A DNA stretch of 64,000 bases. It comes from Bradyrhizobium sp. NFR13 (GTDB lineage: Bacteria > Pseudomonadota > Alphaproteobacteria > Rhizobiales > Xanthobacteraceae). The notes under the pieces are model-generated. The model was given only the letters and a program-made list of their open reading frames with translations. It was not told the DNA's origin and did not search any database. How positions within the stretch are numbered: position 1 is the stretch's first letter; every line of letters starts with the position of its first letter. The position numbers were made by a program, and so were the translations under genes. The DNA lies in NCBI RefSeq assembly GCF_900114605.1, contig NZ_FOTP01000001.1:1302001-1366000 (forward strand). The letters run 5' to 3'. Positions 36,995 to 47,882 of this stretch are shown piece after piece.

Positions 36995-37786
36995 ATGGCA
37001 GATCGGCGCTTGGCAAACGGCACCGTCAATGCAGCGCAATTCGGCGAAGGACCGGCCATCGTACTGCTTCACTCGCTGCTGTCTGACCGGGCAAGCTTCG
37101 ACAGCATCGTGCCGTCGCTGGCCAAGACCCACCGTGTCATCGTTCCCGAATTGCCGGGTTTTGGGGGATCAGACGCCGTAAGCGGCGGACTGGCGGCCGT
37201 AGCGGACCGCGTGGCGGAGGCCGTCAGGGACTGCGGCGAAGGCGCGGACACGATCGTGCTCGGTAACGGCTATGGCGGTTTCGTTGCCTTGCAGATGGCG
37301 ATCCGCCATCCCGGCATTGCAGGCCGTCTGGTTCTCGCCGATTGCGGCGCAGCGTTTTCCGAACCCGGTCGTGAGGCATTCCGCAACATGGCGACGGCAG
37401 CATCGACCAAGGGATTGGCGGCAGTCACCGATGTCGCGATGCGACGTCTGTTCGCATCTGAATTTCAGGAGCAGAATCCAGACTTGATGCGCGATCGCCG
37501 CGAAGCCTTTCTGCGCACCGATCCCGCGGTGTTTCAGAGTGCGTGCGAGTCCCTGGCGACGCTGGATCTGCGCCCCGAGATCGGCACCGTCAAAGCGCCG
37601 GTGTTGGTGCTGGTTGGCGAGCACGATGAAGCGACGCCACCACCGATGTCCAGAGAGCTTGCTGCCGGACTACCTGATGCACGGCTGATCGTGCTTCCGG
37701 GTTGCGCGCATGTCCCGCAATTGCAGAAACCGGACGTCTTTCTCGATGCGATCTCGGATTTCGTGTCTGTTGCGATGGCACGCTAA
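36995..37786 (+). CDS. Alpha/beta hydrolase-fold protein lacking the nucleophile serine
   Basis: A 263-residue member of the alpha/beta hydrolase superfamily, closest in look to 3-oxoadipate enol-lactonase/esterase types (LLHSLLSDRASFDSIVPSLA, VIVPELPGFGGSD). The nucleophile elbow, normally GHSYGG, reads VLGNGYGGFVALQMA, so the serine position (residue 92) is glycine. The acid D211 in GEHDEATPP and H239 in GCAHVPQLQKP remain. It may be non-catalytic or use another mechanism. ATG 36995 follows GGGAGAGG. Divergent from the GntR-aldehyde dehydrogenase unit; convergent with gpmA. Confidence 0.85.
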   Translation: MADRRLANGTVNAAQFGEGPAIVLLHSLLSDRASFDSIVPSLAKTHRVIVPELPGFGGSDAVSGGLAAVADRVAEAVRDCGEGADTIVLGNGYGGFVALQMAIRHPGIAGRLVLADCGAAFSEPGREAFRNMATAASTKGLAAVTDVAMRRLFASEFQEQNPDLMRDRREAFLRTDPAVFQSACESLATLDLRPEIGTVKAPVLVLVGEHDEATPPPMSRELAAGLPDARLIVLPGCAHVPQLQKPDVFLDAISDFVSVAMAR

Positions 37787-37811
37787 CCGCGCACGCAACC
37801 AAGCGCGTCGA

Positions 37812-38435
37812 TCAACCCGCCAGATCGAGCTTCGACGCCACCGTCGCATCGGCATTGAGTCGGTAGATCACCGGCGCGCCAGTCGCGAGTTCGCGGGCCA
37901 GAATGCCCTCCGGTGTCAGCTTCTCCAGCACCATTATCAGCGCGCGCAGCGAATTGCCGTGCGCAGCGACCAGCGTGCGTTCGCCGCGCAGCACGCAAGG
38001 CAGAATCTCCTGCACGAAATACGGCAGCGTGCGCGCCAGCGTATCCTTCAGGCTCTCGCCGCCGGGCGGCGGCACGTCATAGGAACGGCGCCAGACATGG
38101 ACCTGCTCCTCACCCCATTTGGCGCGGGCATCGTCCTTGTTGAGACCGGAGAGGTCGCCGTAATCGCGCTCGTTCAGCGCCAGGTTCTTAGTGACGGGAA
38201 TGCCGGTCTGGCCCATCTCGGTCAGCGCGAGATTCAGCGTGTGCTGCGCGCGGGTCAGCGCCGAGGTGAACGCGACATCGAAGGTCAGACCCTGCGCCTT
38301 CAGCTTGCGGCCGGCTTCCCTGGCCTCTGCGACGCCCTTCTCGGTGAGATCAGGATCTTTCCAGCCGGTGAAAAGGTTCTTCAGGTTCCATTCGCTCTGT
38401 CCATGACGGACGAGGACGAGAAGACGTTCGTTCAT
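37812..38435 (-). CDS. gpmA: 2,3-bisphosphoglycerate-dependent phosphoglycerate mutase
   Basis: Glycolytic/gluconeogenic enzyme of 207 residues that interconverts 2- and 3-phosphoglycerate. The phospho-histidine motif is [20 protein letters not shown], and the second histidine lies in [36 protein letters not shown] is typical of the dPGM family. It is slightly shorter than the E. coli enzyme (about 250), as is common in alphaproteobacteria. ATG 38435 gives the family N-terminus. It follows dapB by 22 bases, so the two are probably cotranscribed. Confidence 0.95.
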   Translation of the reverse strand: MNERLLVLVRHGQSEWNLKNLFTGWKDPDLTEKGVAEAREAGRKLKAQGLTFDVAFTSALTRAQHTLNLALTEMGQTGIPVTKNLALNERDYGDLSGLNKDDARAKWGEEQVHVWRRSYDVPPPGGESLKDTLARTLPYFVQEILPCVLRGERTLVAAHGNSLRALIMVLEKLTPEGILARELATGAPVIYRLNADATVASKLDLAG

Positions 38436-38457
38436 CGAGAATTCCGTTTCGTTCTTC

Positions 38458-39273
38458 TTACATTTCACCAAGGCCGAGCACGTCAGCCATCGAGTACAAA
38501 CCGGGCTTTTTTCCATGCGCCCACATCGCCGCCTTCAGCGCACCATGGGCGAAGATCATGCGATCCTCGGCCTTGTGCGACAGCTCGATGCGTTCATGGG
38601 GACCGGCGAAGATCACCGTATGATCGCCAGCGACAGTGCCGCCGCGGAGCGACGCAAAGCCGATATCGCCGGTCTTGCGCGCACCCGTGAGACCATCGCG
38701 GCCACGGGCTGAATGTTGCTCGAGCGGAATCTTGCGGCCCTCGGCAGCAGCCTGCCCCAGCATGAAAGCCGTGCCCGACGGCGCGTCGATCTTGGCCTTG
38801 TGGTGCATCTCCAGCACTTCGATGTCGAAGCCGTCATCGAGCGACTGCGCAACGCGCTTCACAAGCGCGGCAAGCAGATTGACCCCAAGGCTCATATTGC
38901 CTGACTGCACGACGATGGCCTGGCCAGTCACGCTCTTGATCACCGCATTGTCCGACGCCGACAGGCCGGTGGTGCCGATCACATGAACGAGGCCGCGCTG
39001 GGCTGCGATCGCAACATTGGCGATGGTTGCCGCAGGAACCGTGAAATCGAGAATGCCATCGGCATCCTTCGATAGCGTCCAGAGGTCGGCCGAGAGTTTG
39101 ACGCCGTTCTCGGGCAGGCCGGCGAGCACACCGGCATCCTGTCCAAGCAGCTCCGAGCCGGGCGCCTCTAGCGCACCGGACACGACGGCGCCGGGGGTTT
39201 CGGAAATGGTGCGGATCAGCGCACGGCCCATTCGGCCGCCGGCGCCAGCAACGATCAGTCTCATATCGGACAT
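38458..39273 (-). CDS. dapB: 4-hydroxy-tetrahydrodipicolinate reductase
   Basis: Second committed step of lysine and meso-diaminopimelate synthesis, 271 residues. The NAD(P)H-binding motif is [18 protein letters not shown], the substrate loop is [12 protein letters not shown], and the C-terminal domain has [20 protein letters not shown] with the catalytic HH and lysine. [21 protein letters not shown] completes the signature. It supplies peptidoglycan precursors as well as lysine. Located just before gpmA on the same strand. Confidence 0.97.
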   Translation of the reverse strand: MSDMRLIVAGAGGRMGRALIRTISETPGAVVSGALEAPGSELLGQDAGVLAGLPENGVKLSADLWTLSKDADGILDFTVPAATIANVAIAAQRGLVHVIGTTGLSASDNAVIKSVTGQAIVVQSGNMSLGVNLLAALVKRVAQSLDDGFDIEVLEMHHKAKIDAPSGTAFMLGQAAAEGRKIPLEQHSARGRDGLTGARKTGDIGFASLRGGTVAGDHTVIFAGPHERIELSHKAEDRMIFAHGALKAAMWAHGKKPGLYSMADVLGLGEM

Positions 39274-39407
39274 TGAACGATCCTCAGTATCTCAAGGCGG
39301 TATAGCGGCGCGCTGCCACGGCGGCAACACGCCACGGTACCTAAAGTCCTTAGATACCAATTAGATCAGACACATGCTTAAGGCCTAGCGGCTCAAGGCT
39401 TGTTCGC

Positions 39408-39710
39408 TCAAGGCTGCGGACCGTCATACCCCTCGATGATCACGAGGTCGCTCTCGCCATGCGGGCTGCGCATCGCCACCAGTCGCTGGTATTCCGGCGA
39501 ATTGTAACAGGCCAGTGCGGTCGTGTAGTCCCTGAATTCGAGCACGACATTGCGCGAACGCGAGGTGCCTTCCTTGGCCTCGAACTGACCGCCGCGCACC
39601 AGGAATTTGGCCCCGAATTTATTGAAGACCGGACCGTTCTCGGCCACGTACTGCTTGTAACCGTCCATATTGTGCACGTCGACACGCGCAATCCAGTAAG
39701 CCTTGGCCAT
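39408..39710 (-). CDS. DUF1330 protein
   Basis: A 100-residue protein of the DUF1330 family, a dimeric ferredoxin-like alpha+beta barrel fold. It reads AYWIARVDVHNMDGYKQYV, then FLVRGGQFEAKEG and RNVVLEFRDYTTALACYNSP, the standard layout. Function is unknown for the family. It precedes pyrF on the genome but is transcribed after it: the gap between the pyrF stop and this start is 23 bases, so it is probably in the pyrF operon. Confidence 0.9.
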   Translation of the reverse strand: MAKAYWIARVDVHNMDGYKQYVAENGPVFNKFGAKFLVRGGQFEAKEGTSRSRNVVLEFRDYTTALACYNSPEYQRLVAMRSPHGESDLVIIEGYDGPQP

Positions 39711-39733
39711 CTATCTCTCTCCCTGCCCCGTTC

Positions 39734-40450
39734 TTACTTGTTCGCCAGCGCCTGCGTGATTTCGGCGACGATCGCCTCGGCCGCAGCCTTCGGATCAGCA
39801 GCTTCCATTACCGGACGGCCGACCACCAGATAGTCCGAACCTTCGGCAATCGCGCGTGCCGGGGTCATAATCCGCTTCTGATCGCCCACGTCACTGCCTG
39901 CAGGGCGCACACCGGGCGTGACCAGACACATCTCGGGCTTGATATGCTTGCGCAGGTTCGCCGCTTCTTCCGGCGAGCAGACGAGACCATCGATACCGAG
40001 CGCCTGCGCCTGCTGCGCGCGCGCGGCAACGAGATCGCCAACACCGAGCTGATAGCCCGCAGCTTTCAGATCCTCGTTGTCGTAAGAGGTCAGCACAGTC
40101 ACGGCGAGGATCTTCAGGCCGGAACCCTTGCTTGCATTGGCCGCCGCCTGCATGGTCTGCGGATAGGCATGCACGGTGAGGAAGGTCGCGCCGAGCTTCG
40201 CCACGCTTTCCACACCGCGCGCGACGGTGTTGCCGATGTCGTGCATCTTCAGGTCGGCGAACACCTTCTTTCCGGCATCGGCGAGCTTGCGCACCAGCGG
40301 CAGACCGCCGGCATAACCAAGCTGATAGCCGATCTTGTAGAAAGTCACGCTGTCGCCTAGCCGCGCGATCATCGCTTCGGCAGCGTCAACATCCGGCAAA
40401 TCGAGCGCGACGATCAGGCGGTCGCGGGGATCAATGGTCTGCAACGTCAT
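39734..40450 (-). CDS. pyrF: Orotidine 5'-phosphate decarboxylase
   Basis: Last step of UMP synthesis, a (beta/alpha)8 barrel of 238 residues. The N-terminal strand is [20 protein letters not shown]; the catalytic D-x-K-x-x-D is [18 protein letters not shown]; the C-terminal phosphate loop is [19 protein letters not shown]. All key residues are present. It starts 6 bases after the FMN-reductase gene stop on the same strand. Confidence 0.97.
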   Translation of the reverse strand: MTLQTIDPRDRLIVALDLPDVDAAEAMIARLGDSVTFYKIGYQLGYAGGLPLVRKLADAGKKVFADLKMHDIGNTVARGVESVAKLGATFLTVHAYPQTMQAAANASKGSGLKILAVTVLTSYDNEDLKAAGYQLGVGDLVAARAQQAQALGIDGLVCSPEEAANLRKHIKPEMCLVTPGVRPAGSDVGDQKRIMTPARAIAEGSDYLVVGRPVMEAADPKAAAEAIVAEITQALANK

Positions 40451-40456
40451 GTCATC

Positions 40457-41035
40457 TCACTTCATCTGCTGCGCGACATCGATGAGCTGGCGTACCATCG
40501 CGGTCATCGCATCCTTGTCGACGGCGTGTTTCAGCCGATCCATATCGTCATAGGCTTCGTTCGCGAATGCCAGTGTGAGCTGGTTCGGGATCACAGTCGC
40601 GCGGCAGGCCGACAGCACCAGCCGCAGTGCCTGCAGGCAACGCGTCCCACCGAGCCGACCATTCGACGCTGCAGCAATCGCAAACGGCCGTTCGCGAAAC
40701 ACCTGGCCCTTGCTCTCATGCGCGTCTTCCACGCGCGAGACCCAGTCGATCGTGTTCTTTACCAGCGGCGGCAGCGACGCGTTGTATTCGGGCGTCACAA
40801 TCAGCACACCATGATGTGCCGATATCATGCGCTTCAAATCGAGCGCATGTTTCGGCACGCCGGAATTACTCTCGAGATCGCCGTCATAGATCGGCAGCGG
40901 AAAGTCACCCAGAGAGATCCTGCTGACGTCGACATCCGCGTGGACCAGCGCATCGACGGCGACCGCCGCCAGTTTCGCATTCAGCGATCCTGTGCGCAGC
41001 GAGCCGGGAATAACGAGGATCTTGATCGCGGCCAT
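40457..41035 (-). CDS. NADPH-dependent FMN reductase family protein
   Basis: A 192-residue flavodoxin-fold flavoenzyme. ILVIPGSLRTGSLNAKLAAV forms the FMN phosphate loop, and VTPEYNASLPPLVKNTIDWV is the conserved PEYN segment that covers the flavin. Members reduce FMN, quinones, azo dyes or chromate with NAD(P)H. ATG 41035 begins the conserved sequence; longer open frame upstream is not conserved and overlaps the region before pmtA. It is directly followed by pyrF (6 bases). Confidence 0.92.
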   Translation of the reverse strand: MAAIKILVIPGSLRTGSLNAKLAAVAVDALVHADVDVSRISLGDFPLPIYDGDLESNSGVPKHALDLKRMISAHHGVLIVTPEYNASLPPLVKNTIDWVSRVEDAHESKGQVFRERPFAIAAASNGRLGGTRCLQALRLVLSACRATVIPNQLTLAFANEAYDDMDRLKHAVDKDAMTAMVRQLIDVAQQMK

Positions 41036-41079
41036 GATTCCGATCGTCGGGCGAAGCCGCCGCGCGATCGCGGCCGGCA

Positions 41080-41682
41080 CTAGCGTTTGCGATACACCCA
41101 GACGCGGGCCGGCGGAAGATTCATCCAGATCCGCTCGGAGGCCTCTGTGGACACGCCGGGTAGCGATTTCGGGATCGGCGGCGCCACCGAATAGGTGAAT
41201 TGCACGAAGGGCGCGTTCGGCGACATGGCTGTAAAGGCATCGCGGATCAGCTTGAGGCGCGTCAGCATCGGCTTGGTAACCAGCGGCAGGCCGGAGACAA
41301 CGGCGGAGGCGGGTTCTTTCAGCACGTCCCACAGCGTATCGCGCAAGGTATAGGCGTCACCCTGAACGATCGTCGCTTGCGGATAGCGCTCGCGCAGCAG
41401 CGCGCAAAAGGTGGGATTGAATTCGACAAGCACCAGACGCTTCTGGTCCACCCCGTGCGCAACCAGCGCAGAGGTGATCGCGCCGGTGCCGGGTCCAAGT
41501 TCGATGACCGGACCGGTCGTGTCATTATCGACATATTGCGCCATGGTGCGGGCAAGAGCTTTGCCCGACGGCATCACGGCGCCCATATGCAGCGGCTTAT
41601 CGATCCATGAACGGAGGAAGCGGACCTCGTCGTCGAGACGGAGCGGCTTCTTCAACGTACGCGCGGACGAGTGCAGAGGCAT
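41080..41682 (-). CDS. pmtA: Phosphatidylethanolamine N-methyltransferase, Sinorhizobium/Rhodobacter type
   Basis: SAM-dependent methyltransferase of 200 residues that would convert phosphatidylethanolamine towards phosphatidylcholine at the inner membrane. FLRSWIDKPLHMGAVMPSGK at the N-terminus, motif I VIELGPGTGAITSALVAHGV, and the end IWMNLPPARVWVYRKR match rhizobial PmtA closely. ATG 41682 has GGAAG upstream; a TTG start at 41751 is unlikely. A 16S rRNA dimethylase-like protein is the alternative, but the termini favour PmtA. Confidence 0.85.
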   Translation of the reverse strand: MPLHSSARTLKKPLRLDDEVRFLRSWIDKPLHMGAVMPSGKALARTMAQYVDNDTTGPVIELGPGTGAITSALVAHGVDQKRLVLVEFNPTFCALLRERYPQATIVQGDAYTLRDTLWDVLKEPASAVVSGLPLVTKPMLTRLKLIRDAFTAMSPNAPFVQFTYSVAPPIPKSLPGVSTEASERIWMNLPPARVWVYRKR

Positions 41683-41774
41683 GTCGCTTCCAGGCAGACC
41701 GCGGAACGTGCGGAACGTCAGAATTTCGTCATAAAGAGGTATAGGCAACAATGGAAACGGTCAAGCTTCCAACG

Positions 41775-42917
41775 TCAGGAGCCTGTCCGCGTTCCGAAGA
41801 AGTCCTTGACCTTAGTGAAGAAACCCGCGGCTTCAGGTTGCGTTGCACCCGAAGACAGTTTCTCGAATTCGGCCAGCAGCTCCTGCTGCTTTTTCGTCAG
41901 GTTCTGCGGCGTTTCCACGACGACCTGGACATACATGTCGCCGGTCTGGCGCGAGCGCAGCACCGGCATGCCCTTCGACGAAACGCGGAAGCGGCGCCCG
42001 GACTGAGTGCCCGAGGGAACCTTGACCTTGTTGCGTCCGCCTTCGATGGTCGGCACTTCGAATTCACCGCCCAGCGCCGCGGTCACCATCGAGATCGGCA
42101 CGCGGCAATGCAGGTCCGCGCCATCGCGCTGGAAGAAGTCGTGCGAGGCCAGCGACAGGAAAATATAGAGATCGCCCGACGGACCACCGCGCGCGCCGGC
42201 TTCGCCTTCATTGGCAAGACGAATGCGGGTGCCGTCCTCGACGCCCGCCGGAATGTTGACCGAGAGCGTACGCTCGCGCTCGACGCGGCCGGCGCCGGAG
42301 CAGCTCGGGCACGGATCCTCGATCATCTGACCCCGGCCCTGACAGCTCGGGCAGGTCCTTTCCAGCGTGAAGAAGCCCTGGGCCTGACGGACGCGGCCGG
42401 CGCCGCCGCAGGTCGAACAGGCCTTCGGCTTGGTTCCTGCCTTGGCGCCGGTGCCGGAGCAGGCTTCGCAGGTCACCGCGACCGGAATCTCGATCTGTGC
42501 GGTCTTGCCGGAGTAAGCTTCCTCCAGCGTGATTTCCATGTTGTAGCGAAGATCGGCCCCGCGCTCGCGGCCGCCGCTGCGGCCACCGCCGCGCTGCCCG
42601 GCCATACCGAACAAGTCTTCGAAAATGTCGGAGAAGGAGGAGGCGAAGCCGGATCCGAAGCCCGGACCACCGCCGCCGCCATTGCCCTGTTCGAAGGCCG
42701 CATGGCCATAACGATCATAGGCCGCGCGCTTGTCGCCGTCCTTGAGGACGTCGTAGGCCTCGGCAATTTCCTTGAACTTCACCTCAGCGGCGGCATCGCC
42801 TGGGTTCTTGTCCGGATGCCACTTCATCGCAAGCTTGCGAAACGACGTCTTCAGGGTCGCATCATTCGCGCCGCGCTCGACTTCCAGCGTCTCGTAATAA
42901 CATTGCTTGGTGGACAT
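41775..42917 (-). CDS. dnaJ: Chaperone DnaJ
   Basis: Hsp40 co-chaperone of 380 residues. The J domain has the HPD tripeptide in [13 protein letters not shown]; then a Gly-rich stretch ([19 protein letters not shown]), four zinc-finger repeats of the CxxCxGxG kind ([37 protein letters not shown]), and the peptide-binding C-terminal domains. It delivers substrates to DnaK and stimulates its ATPase. The start [19 protein letters not shown] is the family N-terminus. It lies 183 bases after dnaK, with repeats in between. Confidence 0.97.
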   Translation of the reverse strand: MSTKQCYYETLEVERGANDATLKTSFRKLAMKWHPDKNPGDAAAEVKFKEIAEAYDVLKDGDKRAAYDRYGHAAFEQGNGGGGGPGFGSGFASSFSDIFEDLFGMAGQRGGGRSGGRERGADLRYNMEITLEEAYSGKTAQIEIPVAVTCEACSGTGAKAGTKPKACSTCGGAGRVRQAQGFFTLERTCPSCQGRGQMIEDPCPSCSGAGRVERERTLSVNIPAGVEDGTRIRLANEGEAGARGGPSGDLYIFLSLASHDFFQRDGADLHCRVPISMVTAALGGEFEVPTIEGGRNKVKVPSGTQSGRRFRVSSKGMPVLRSRQTGDMYVQVVVETPQNLTKKQQELLAEFEKLSSGATQPEAAGFFTKVKDFFGTRTGS

Positions 42918-42996
42918 CGGTAAGATCCGCCCGAAATTGGTCCTCATCCCGAGGAGCATCCCAGAAGAACGCATCGCTGAAGATGCTACTCCCGTA

Positions 42997-43083
42997 CTAA
43001 CAAAACCTGCCTAACAAAGCCCGCCTGACAAAAAACAACCCTCATCCTTCGAGACGCGCACCGCGCTACTCAGGATGAGGGTC
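42997..43083. repeat. Tandem 14-base repeat and palindrome between dnaK and dnaJ
   Basis: At 42997-43024 two near-identical 14-base units, CTAACAAAACCTGC and CTAACAAAGCCCGC, stand in tandem with a third partial unit after them. At 43039-43083 an inverted repeat with arms CCCTCATCCTTCGAG and CTCAGGATGAGGG flanks a GC-rich core; this type of palindrome is frequent in Bradyrhizobium relatives. It may shape the relative amounts of dnaK and dnaJ message. Confidence 0.6.
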
Positions 43084-43100
43084 ATTGTTCCGCTCGCCTA

Positions 43101-44999
<1,899 letters not shown>

Positions 45000-45101
45000 G
45001 CTCTCATATCCTTTTTCTGCGGCAGGTTGGCTGGGCCCTGACGGCACCCCGCTCCCAACCCCCAAACATCAACTATTCGCGATATTGCGACGGTAGGCCT
45101 C

Positions 45102-45129
45102 ATATAGGAGGGGGGGTGGTGGCCGCAAG
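45102..45129 (-). promoter_or_regulatory. Heat-shock (sigma-32-type) promoter of dnaK
   Basis: Minus strand: CTTGCGG (45123-45129), 12 bases, then CTCCTATAT (45102-45110), close to the RpoH consensus CTTGAAA-N11/15-CCCCATNT and to the grpE element at 51110. It would give a leader of about 95 bases. The 45000-45379 gap holds this promoter, a G-rich run at 45110-45116 and otherwise nothing I can name; no CIRCE element is seen. Confidence 0.5.
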
Positions 45130-45379
45130 GCATCTGGCACACTCCAGACCCATGAAAACACGACCATCGCGCGAAATTAATAATTGGTGAAACAGACCCT
45201 TGGCGGTTGTTTCCCCCATACGCGACGGATCGGCGCGGCCGGCGCCGGGAACGGATTTATGGCTTGATCTGTTGGCGGAACAGGGCAACCGTGAACGCTC
45301 GTTCCGGCCGGGCGCGCGGCGGCCAAGGCCGGAGCCCCGCACCATCGAACAGCCTCAATGCAAACCCAGTAGACTTTTC

Positions 45380-46324
45380 ATGAAACACGCTGCGCCTCTG
45401 TTCGCTTTGACCATGCTGACGGCCATTTCGGCGGTCCACCGCCCCGCTTTGGCGGCTGACCCCGTCTTCCCGCCGGGTGTCCGCGTGGGACTATCCCCGT
45501 TGGTCGGCCTTGCCCCGGCAAAGACCTTTGTCGGCTTCGAGACCTCCGATCAGGGCGTCAAGGTGCTCATGACCGAACTGCCAGGGGCCGCCTTCAACGA
45601 GGTTGAGACCGCGTTCAAGGCCAATCCGGCGGGTATGGTCGCGAAGCCCGAGACCATCGAGACCACGGCCGGAAAGGCCTTCTACACGATCGAGAACGCG
45701 AAGGACGCGACCGGTAATGTCAGGCGCTATTCGATGATCGTCGGCGGCGGGACCTTCTCAGGCTATGTCGCCGTGCAGGTCCCGGAAAACGCCCAGAAGA
45801 TCTATACCGACGACGCGGTGCGCCAGATGTTCTCGTCCGTTGCGGTGCGTAAGGAAGTGCCGTTGGCCGAGCAGCTCGGCCTGATGCCGTTCAAGGTCGC
45901 CGAAATGAGCGACTTCAAGACCGTCCGTACGCTGGCGCCGGGCGCCGCTTTGTTGCTAGCCGACTCGACCGACGAGAACAGTATCGAAACGAGTCCTTTC
46001 ATGGTGATCGGCAGCCTTGCCTCGGCGCCGGAAAAGCCGGACGACCGCGGCCGCTTCGCTCAGCAGGCTGCAGGCACGATTCCGGGCCTGCGCGAAGGCC
46101 GCATCACCATGTCGGAGCCGCAGCGGATCGACGGTATGCCCGGCTATGAGACGCGCATCGACGCAGTCAGCGGCAAGAACAACACGCCCGTCAGCGTGGT
46201 GCAGTGGCTGCGCTTCGGTGGTGGCAAAATCACCATGCGCATTATTGCAAGCGCTCCGCGCGATGACTGGGCCAAGGCGTTTCCACGCTTCCGTGCCGTG
46301 CGCGACGGCATCGAGCCGCGCTGA
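45380..46324 (+). CDS. Secreted protein of unknown function
   Basis: A 314-residue protein with a Sec signal peptide (MKHAAPLFALTMLTAISAVH, then RPALAADP with a likely cut after ALA). The mature part begins PVFPPGVRVGLSPLVGLAPA and is rich in beta-strand-forming segments; SDQGVKVLMTELPGAAFNEV and MRIIASAPRDDWAKAFPRFR are distinctive but I do not recognise a family. No lipobox or cysteine. ATG 45380 is chosen because it starts the signal peptide. It is divergent from dnaK and convergent with the GT-C genes. Periplasmic location is inferred. Confidence 0.75.
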   Translation: MKHAAPLFALTMLTAISAVHRPALAADPVFPPGVRVGLSPLVGLAPAKTFVGFETSDQGVKVLMTELPGAAFNEVETAFKANPAGMVAKPETIETTAGKAFYTIENAKDATGNVRRYSMIVGGGTFSGYVAVQVPENAQKIYTDDAVRQMFSSVAVRKEVPLAEQLGLMPFKVAEMSDFKTVRTLAPGAALLLADSTDENSIETSPFMVIGSLASAPEKPDDRGRFAQQAAGTIPGLREGRITMSEPQRIDGMPGYETRIDAVSGKNNTPVSVVQWLRFGGGKITMRIIASAPRDDWAKAFPRFRAVRDGIEPR

Positions 46325-46349
46325 CGCAGCACGTAGCACAACATCGGCT

Positions 46350-47882
46350 TCAGGGCTCGCGGCTTCGCGTAAGAAACGCCACCTTGTTGATGGTAGCCAC
46401 GACGCGAAAATCCTTTAACAGATCAGCGACGTCGGGATGCGCTTTTAGCCATTCCGAGCCGCTGCCGGTAAGGTCATCCACCAGCACCAGGGTCGGTGGT
46501 CTTTTCTTGATATCCTCGATCAACATCGTGCGCTCACGCGCGGCATAGGCCTCGAGCAGTCGATCTTGTGCAGGACTTACTCCGCCTCTGCTGCGCAGGA
46601 CCGCGTGATAGGCGGCGACCCACAGGCCTTGCTGCCGCGAAACCCATGTGCCGCCGACCGCGCGCACAAGAGGATGCCCGATGCCCGGCTCGGCGGAGAT
46701 AGCAAGAATGACAGGACGCGGCCCCAGTTGCGAGATTTTCTCCTGCAGTGGGCGCGCATCGAAGGCGGTGTCGAACCATAACATGGAGCGTATGAACAGC
46801 AGCGCCAGCAGGACAACCGCGCCGACGCCGAACAGACGATCCGTCCTGGTAACCGGCAGATAGGTCATACGCGCATAGCCAAAAGCAAGCAGTGCAAGCG
46901 CAATCATTGGGTATGAATGGTAAGGCCAGCCTTTGCCCTGCAAAACAAAACCAGCGGCAAAGCCGGCCGAGGTCGCCAGTAGCAGAACGAACGGACCGTC
47001 GACGCCGACGCGCCGTTTGAGCACCACAGCCGCGAGCAACGCGGTGGCCCACAGTGTCACTGCCGGCTTTTCCAGCAGCATCATGACCGGCTGTTGCACC
47101 TGCAGATAAACATCGCGGACCATCGGCCCGACTACCGTCAGGAATTCCGGAAACAGCACAATGACGACAGCGGCGTAGAGCGCCAGCGCGATGGCGAGCG
47201 CCAGATATTCTGGCCGCAGCAGGACGCGCCACGATAACCGCGTGGAGACGGCCTCCGCGACCAGCGCGCCGAGCAGGGCGATCGCGAAATAGGGCTTGAA
47301 TGACAGCGCAATCGCCGCGCCGATGCCGGCTGCGATGGCCGCAGGCCATGATGGTGCGCTGTACTTTATGCGGCCCGCCAATACAGCCAGCATCGGCAGC
47401 ATGGCGATCAGCGCAATATGTTCTCGCTGACCGAAAGTCTGCGTCGGCAGCACGGCCAGCAGTGCAACTGCCAGCAGCGCCAGCGGCCAGCCTTGCGCGA
47501 CACCGAGAACCGACGCGCGCGACAGAATGCGGGCGCTGAACAGCAGCGACACGGCAATGCCGATAAAGACCAGCGCATCGGTCACGCGCTCCGCAGCCAG
47601 CCCGAGCGCGCGGGCGATGGCGATCCCCGGCAGATAGGCCAGGACGGCCATCGGCGGATTGGTCTCGATGATATCGATATAGAGGTGCTGGCCGTCGAGT
47701 ACGCGCTCGCCGACGGTCAGAAGCCAGCTTACATCCGTATTGGCCGCCAGAACATGACGCAGCACGGTCGCCACGATCAGCAGCGCGACGACGGCGAGCC
47801 ACGGAAGGATACGACTTCGCTGCAGCGTCCGCCCGGGCAGAACAGCACTTGCGGTTTCGCCCGGCGTGGTGGCGCGCGTCAC
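46350..47882 (-). CDS. GT-C-like polytopic membrane protein (paralogue A)
   Basis: A 510-residue membrane protein with about ten to twelve helices. An early luminal/periplasmic loop has DVSWLLTVGERVLDGQ followed by LYIDIIETNPPM, and later FGQREHIALIAMLPMLAVLA. Such an acidic first loop with NPP resembles GT-C glycosyltransferases using polyprenyl-phosphate sugars, though sequence alone does not prove it. The C-terminal soluble domain (about 400-510) ends KVAFLTRSREP. It overlaps the next-upstream gene by 4 bases and is clearly its paralogue. Confidence 0.8.
   Translation of the reverse strand: MTRATTPGETASAVLPGRTLQRSRILPWLAVVALLIVATVLRHVLAANTDVSWLLTVGERVLDGQHLYIDIIETNPPMAVLAYLPGIAIARALGLAAERVTDALVFIGIAVSLLFSARILSRASVLGVAQGWPLALLAVALLAVLPTQTFGQREHIALIAMLPMLAVLAGRIKYSAPSWPAAIAAGIGAAIALSFKPYFAIALLGALVAEAVSTRLSWRVLLRPEYLALAIALALYAAVVIVLFPEFLTVVGPMVRDVYLQVQQPVMMLLEKPAVTLWATALLAAVVLKRRVGVDGPFVLLLATSAGFAAGFVLQGKGWPYHSYPMIALALLAFGYARMTYLPVTRTDRLFGVGAVVLLALLFIRSMLWFDTAFDARPLQEKISQLGPRPVILAISAEPGIGHPLVRAVGGTWVSRQQGLWVAAYHAVLRSRGGVSPAQDRLLEAYAARERTMLIEDIKKRPPTLVLVDDLTGSGSEWLKAHPDVADLLKDFRVVATINKVAFLTRSREP

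Noticed and set aside
45277-45303. GGAAC and CGTT upstream of the secreted protein gene
   Set aside because: Spacing is 18 bases, outside the 16-17 of EcfG promoters; the match with GTTCC makes it a simple inverted repeat.
46534-47802. Open frame of 422 codons in another frame of the GT-C-like gene
   Set aside because: Same strand, different frame, Arg/Ala/Cys-rich with no membrane pattern; the 46350-47882 frame has paralogy support.
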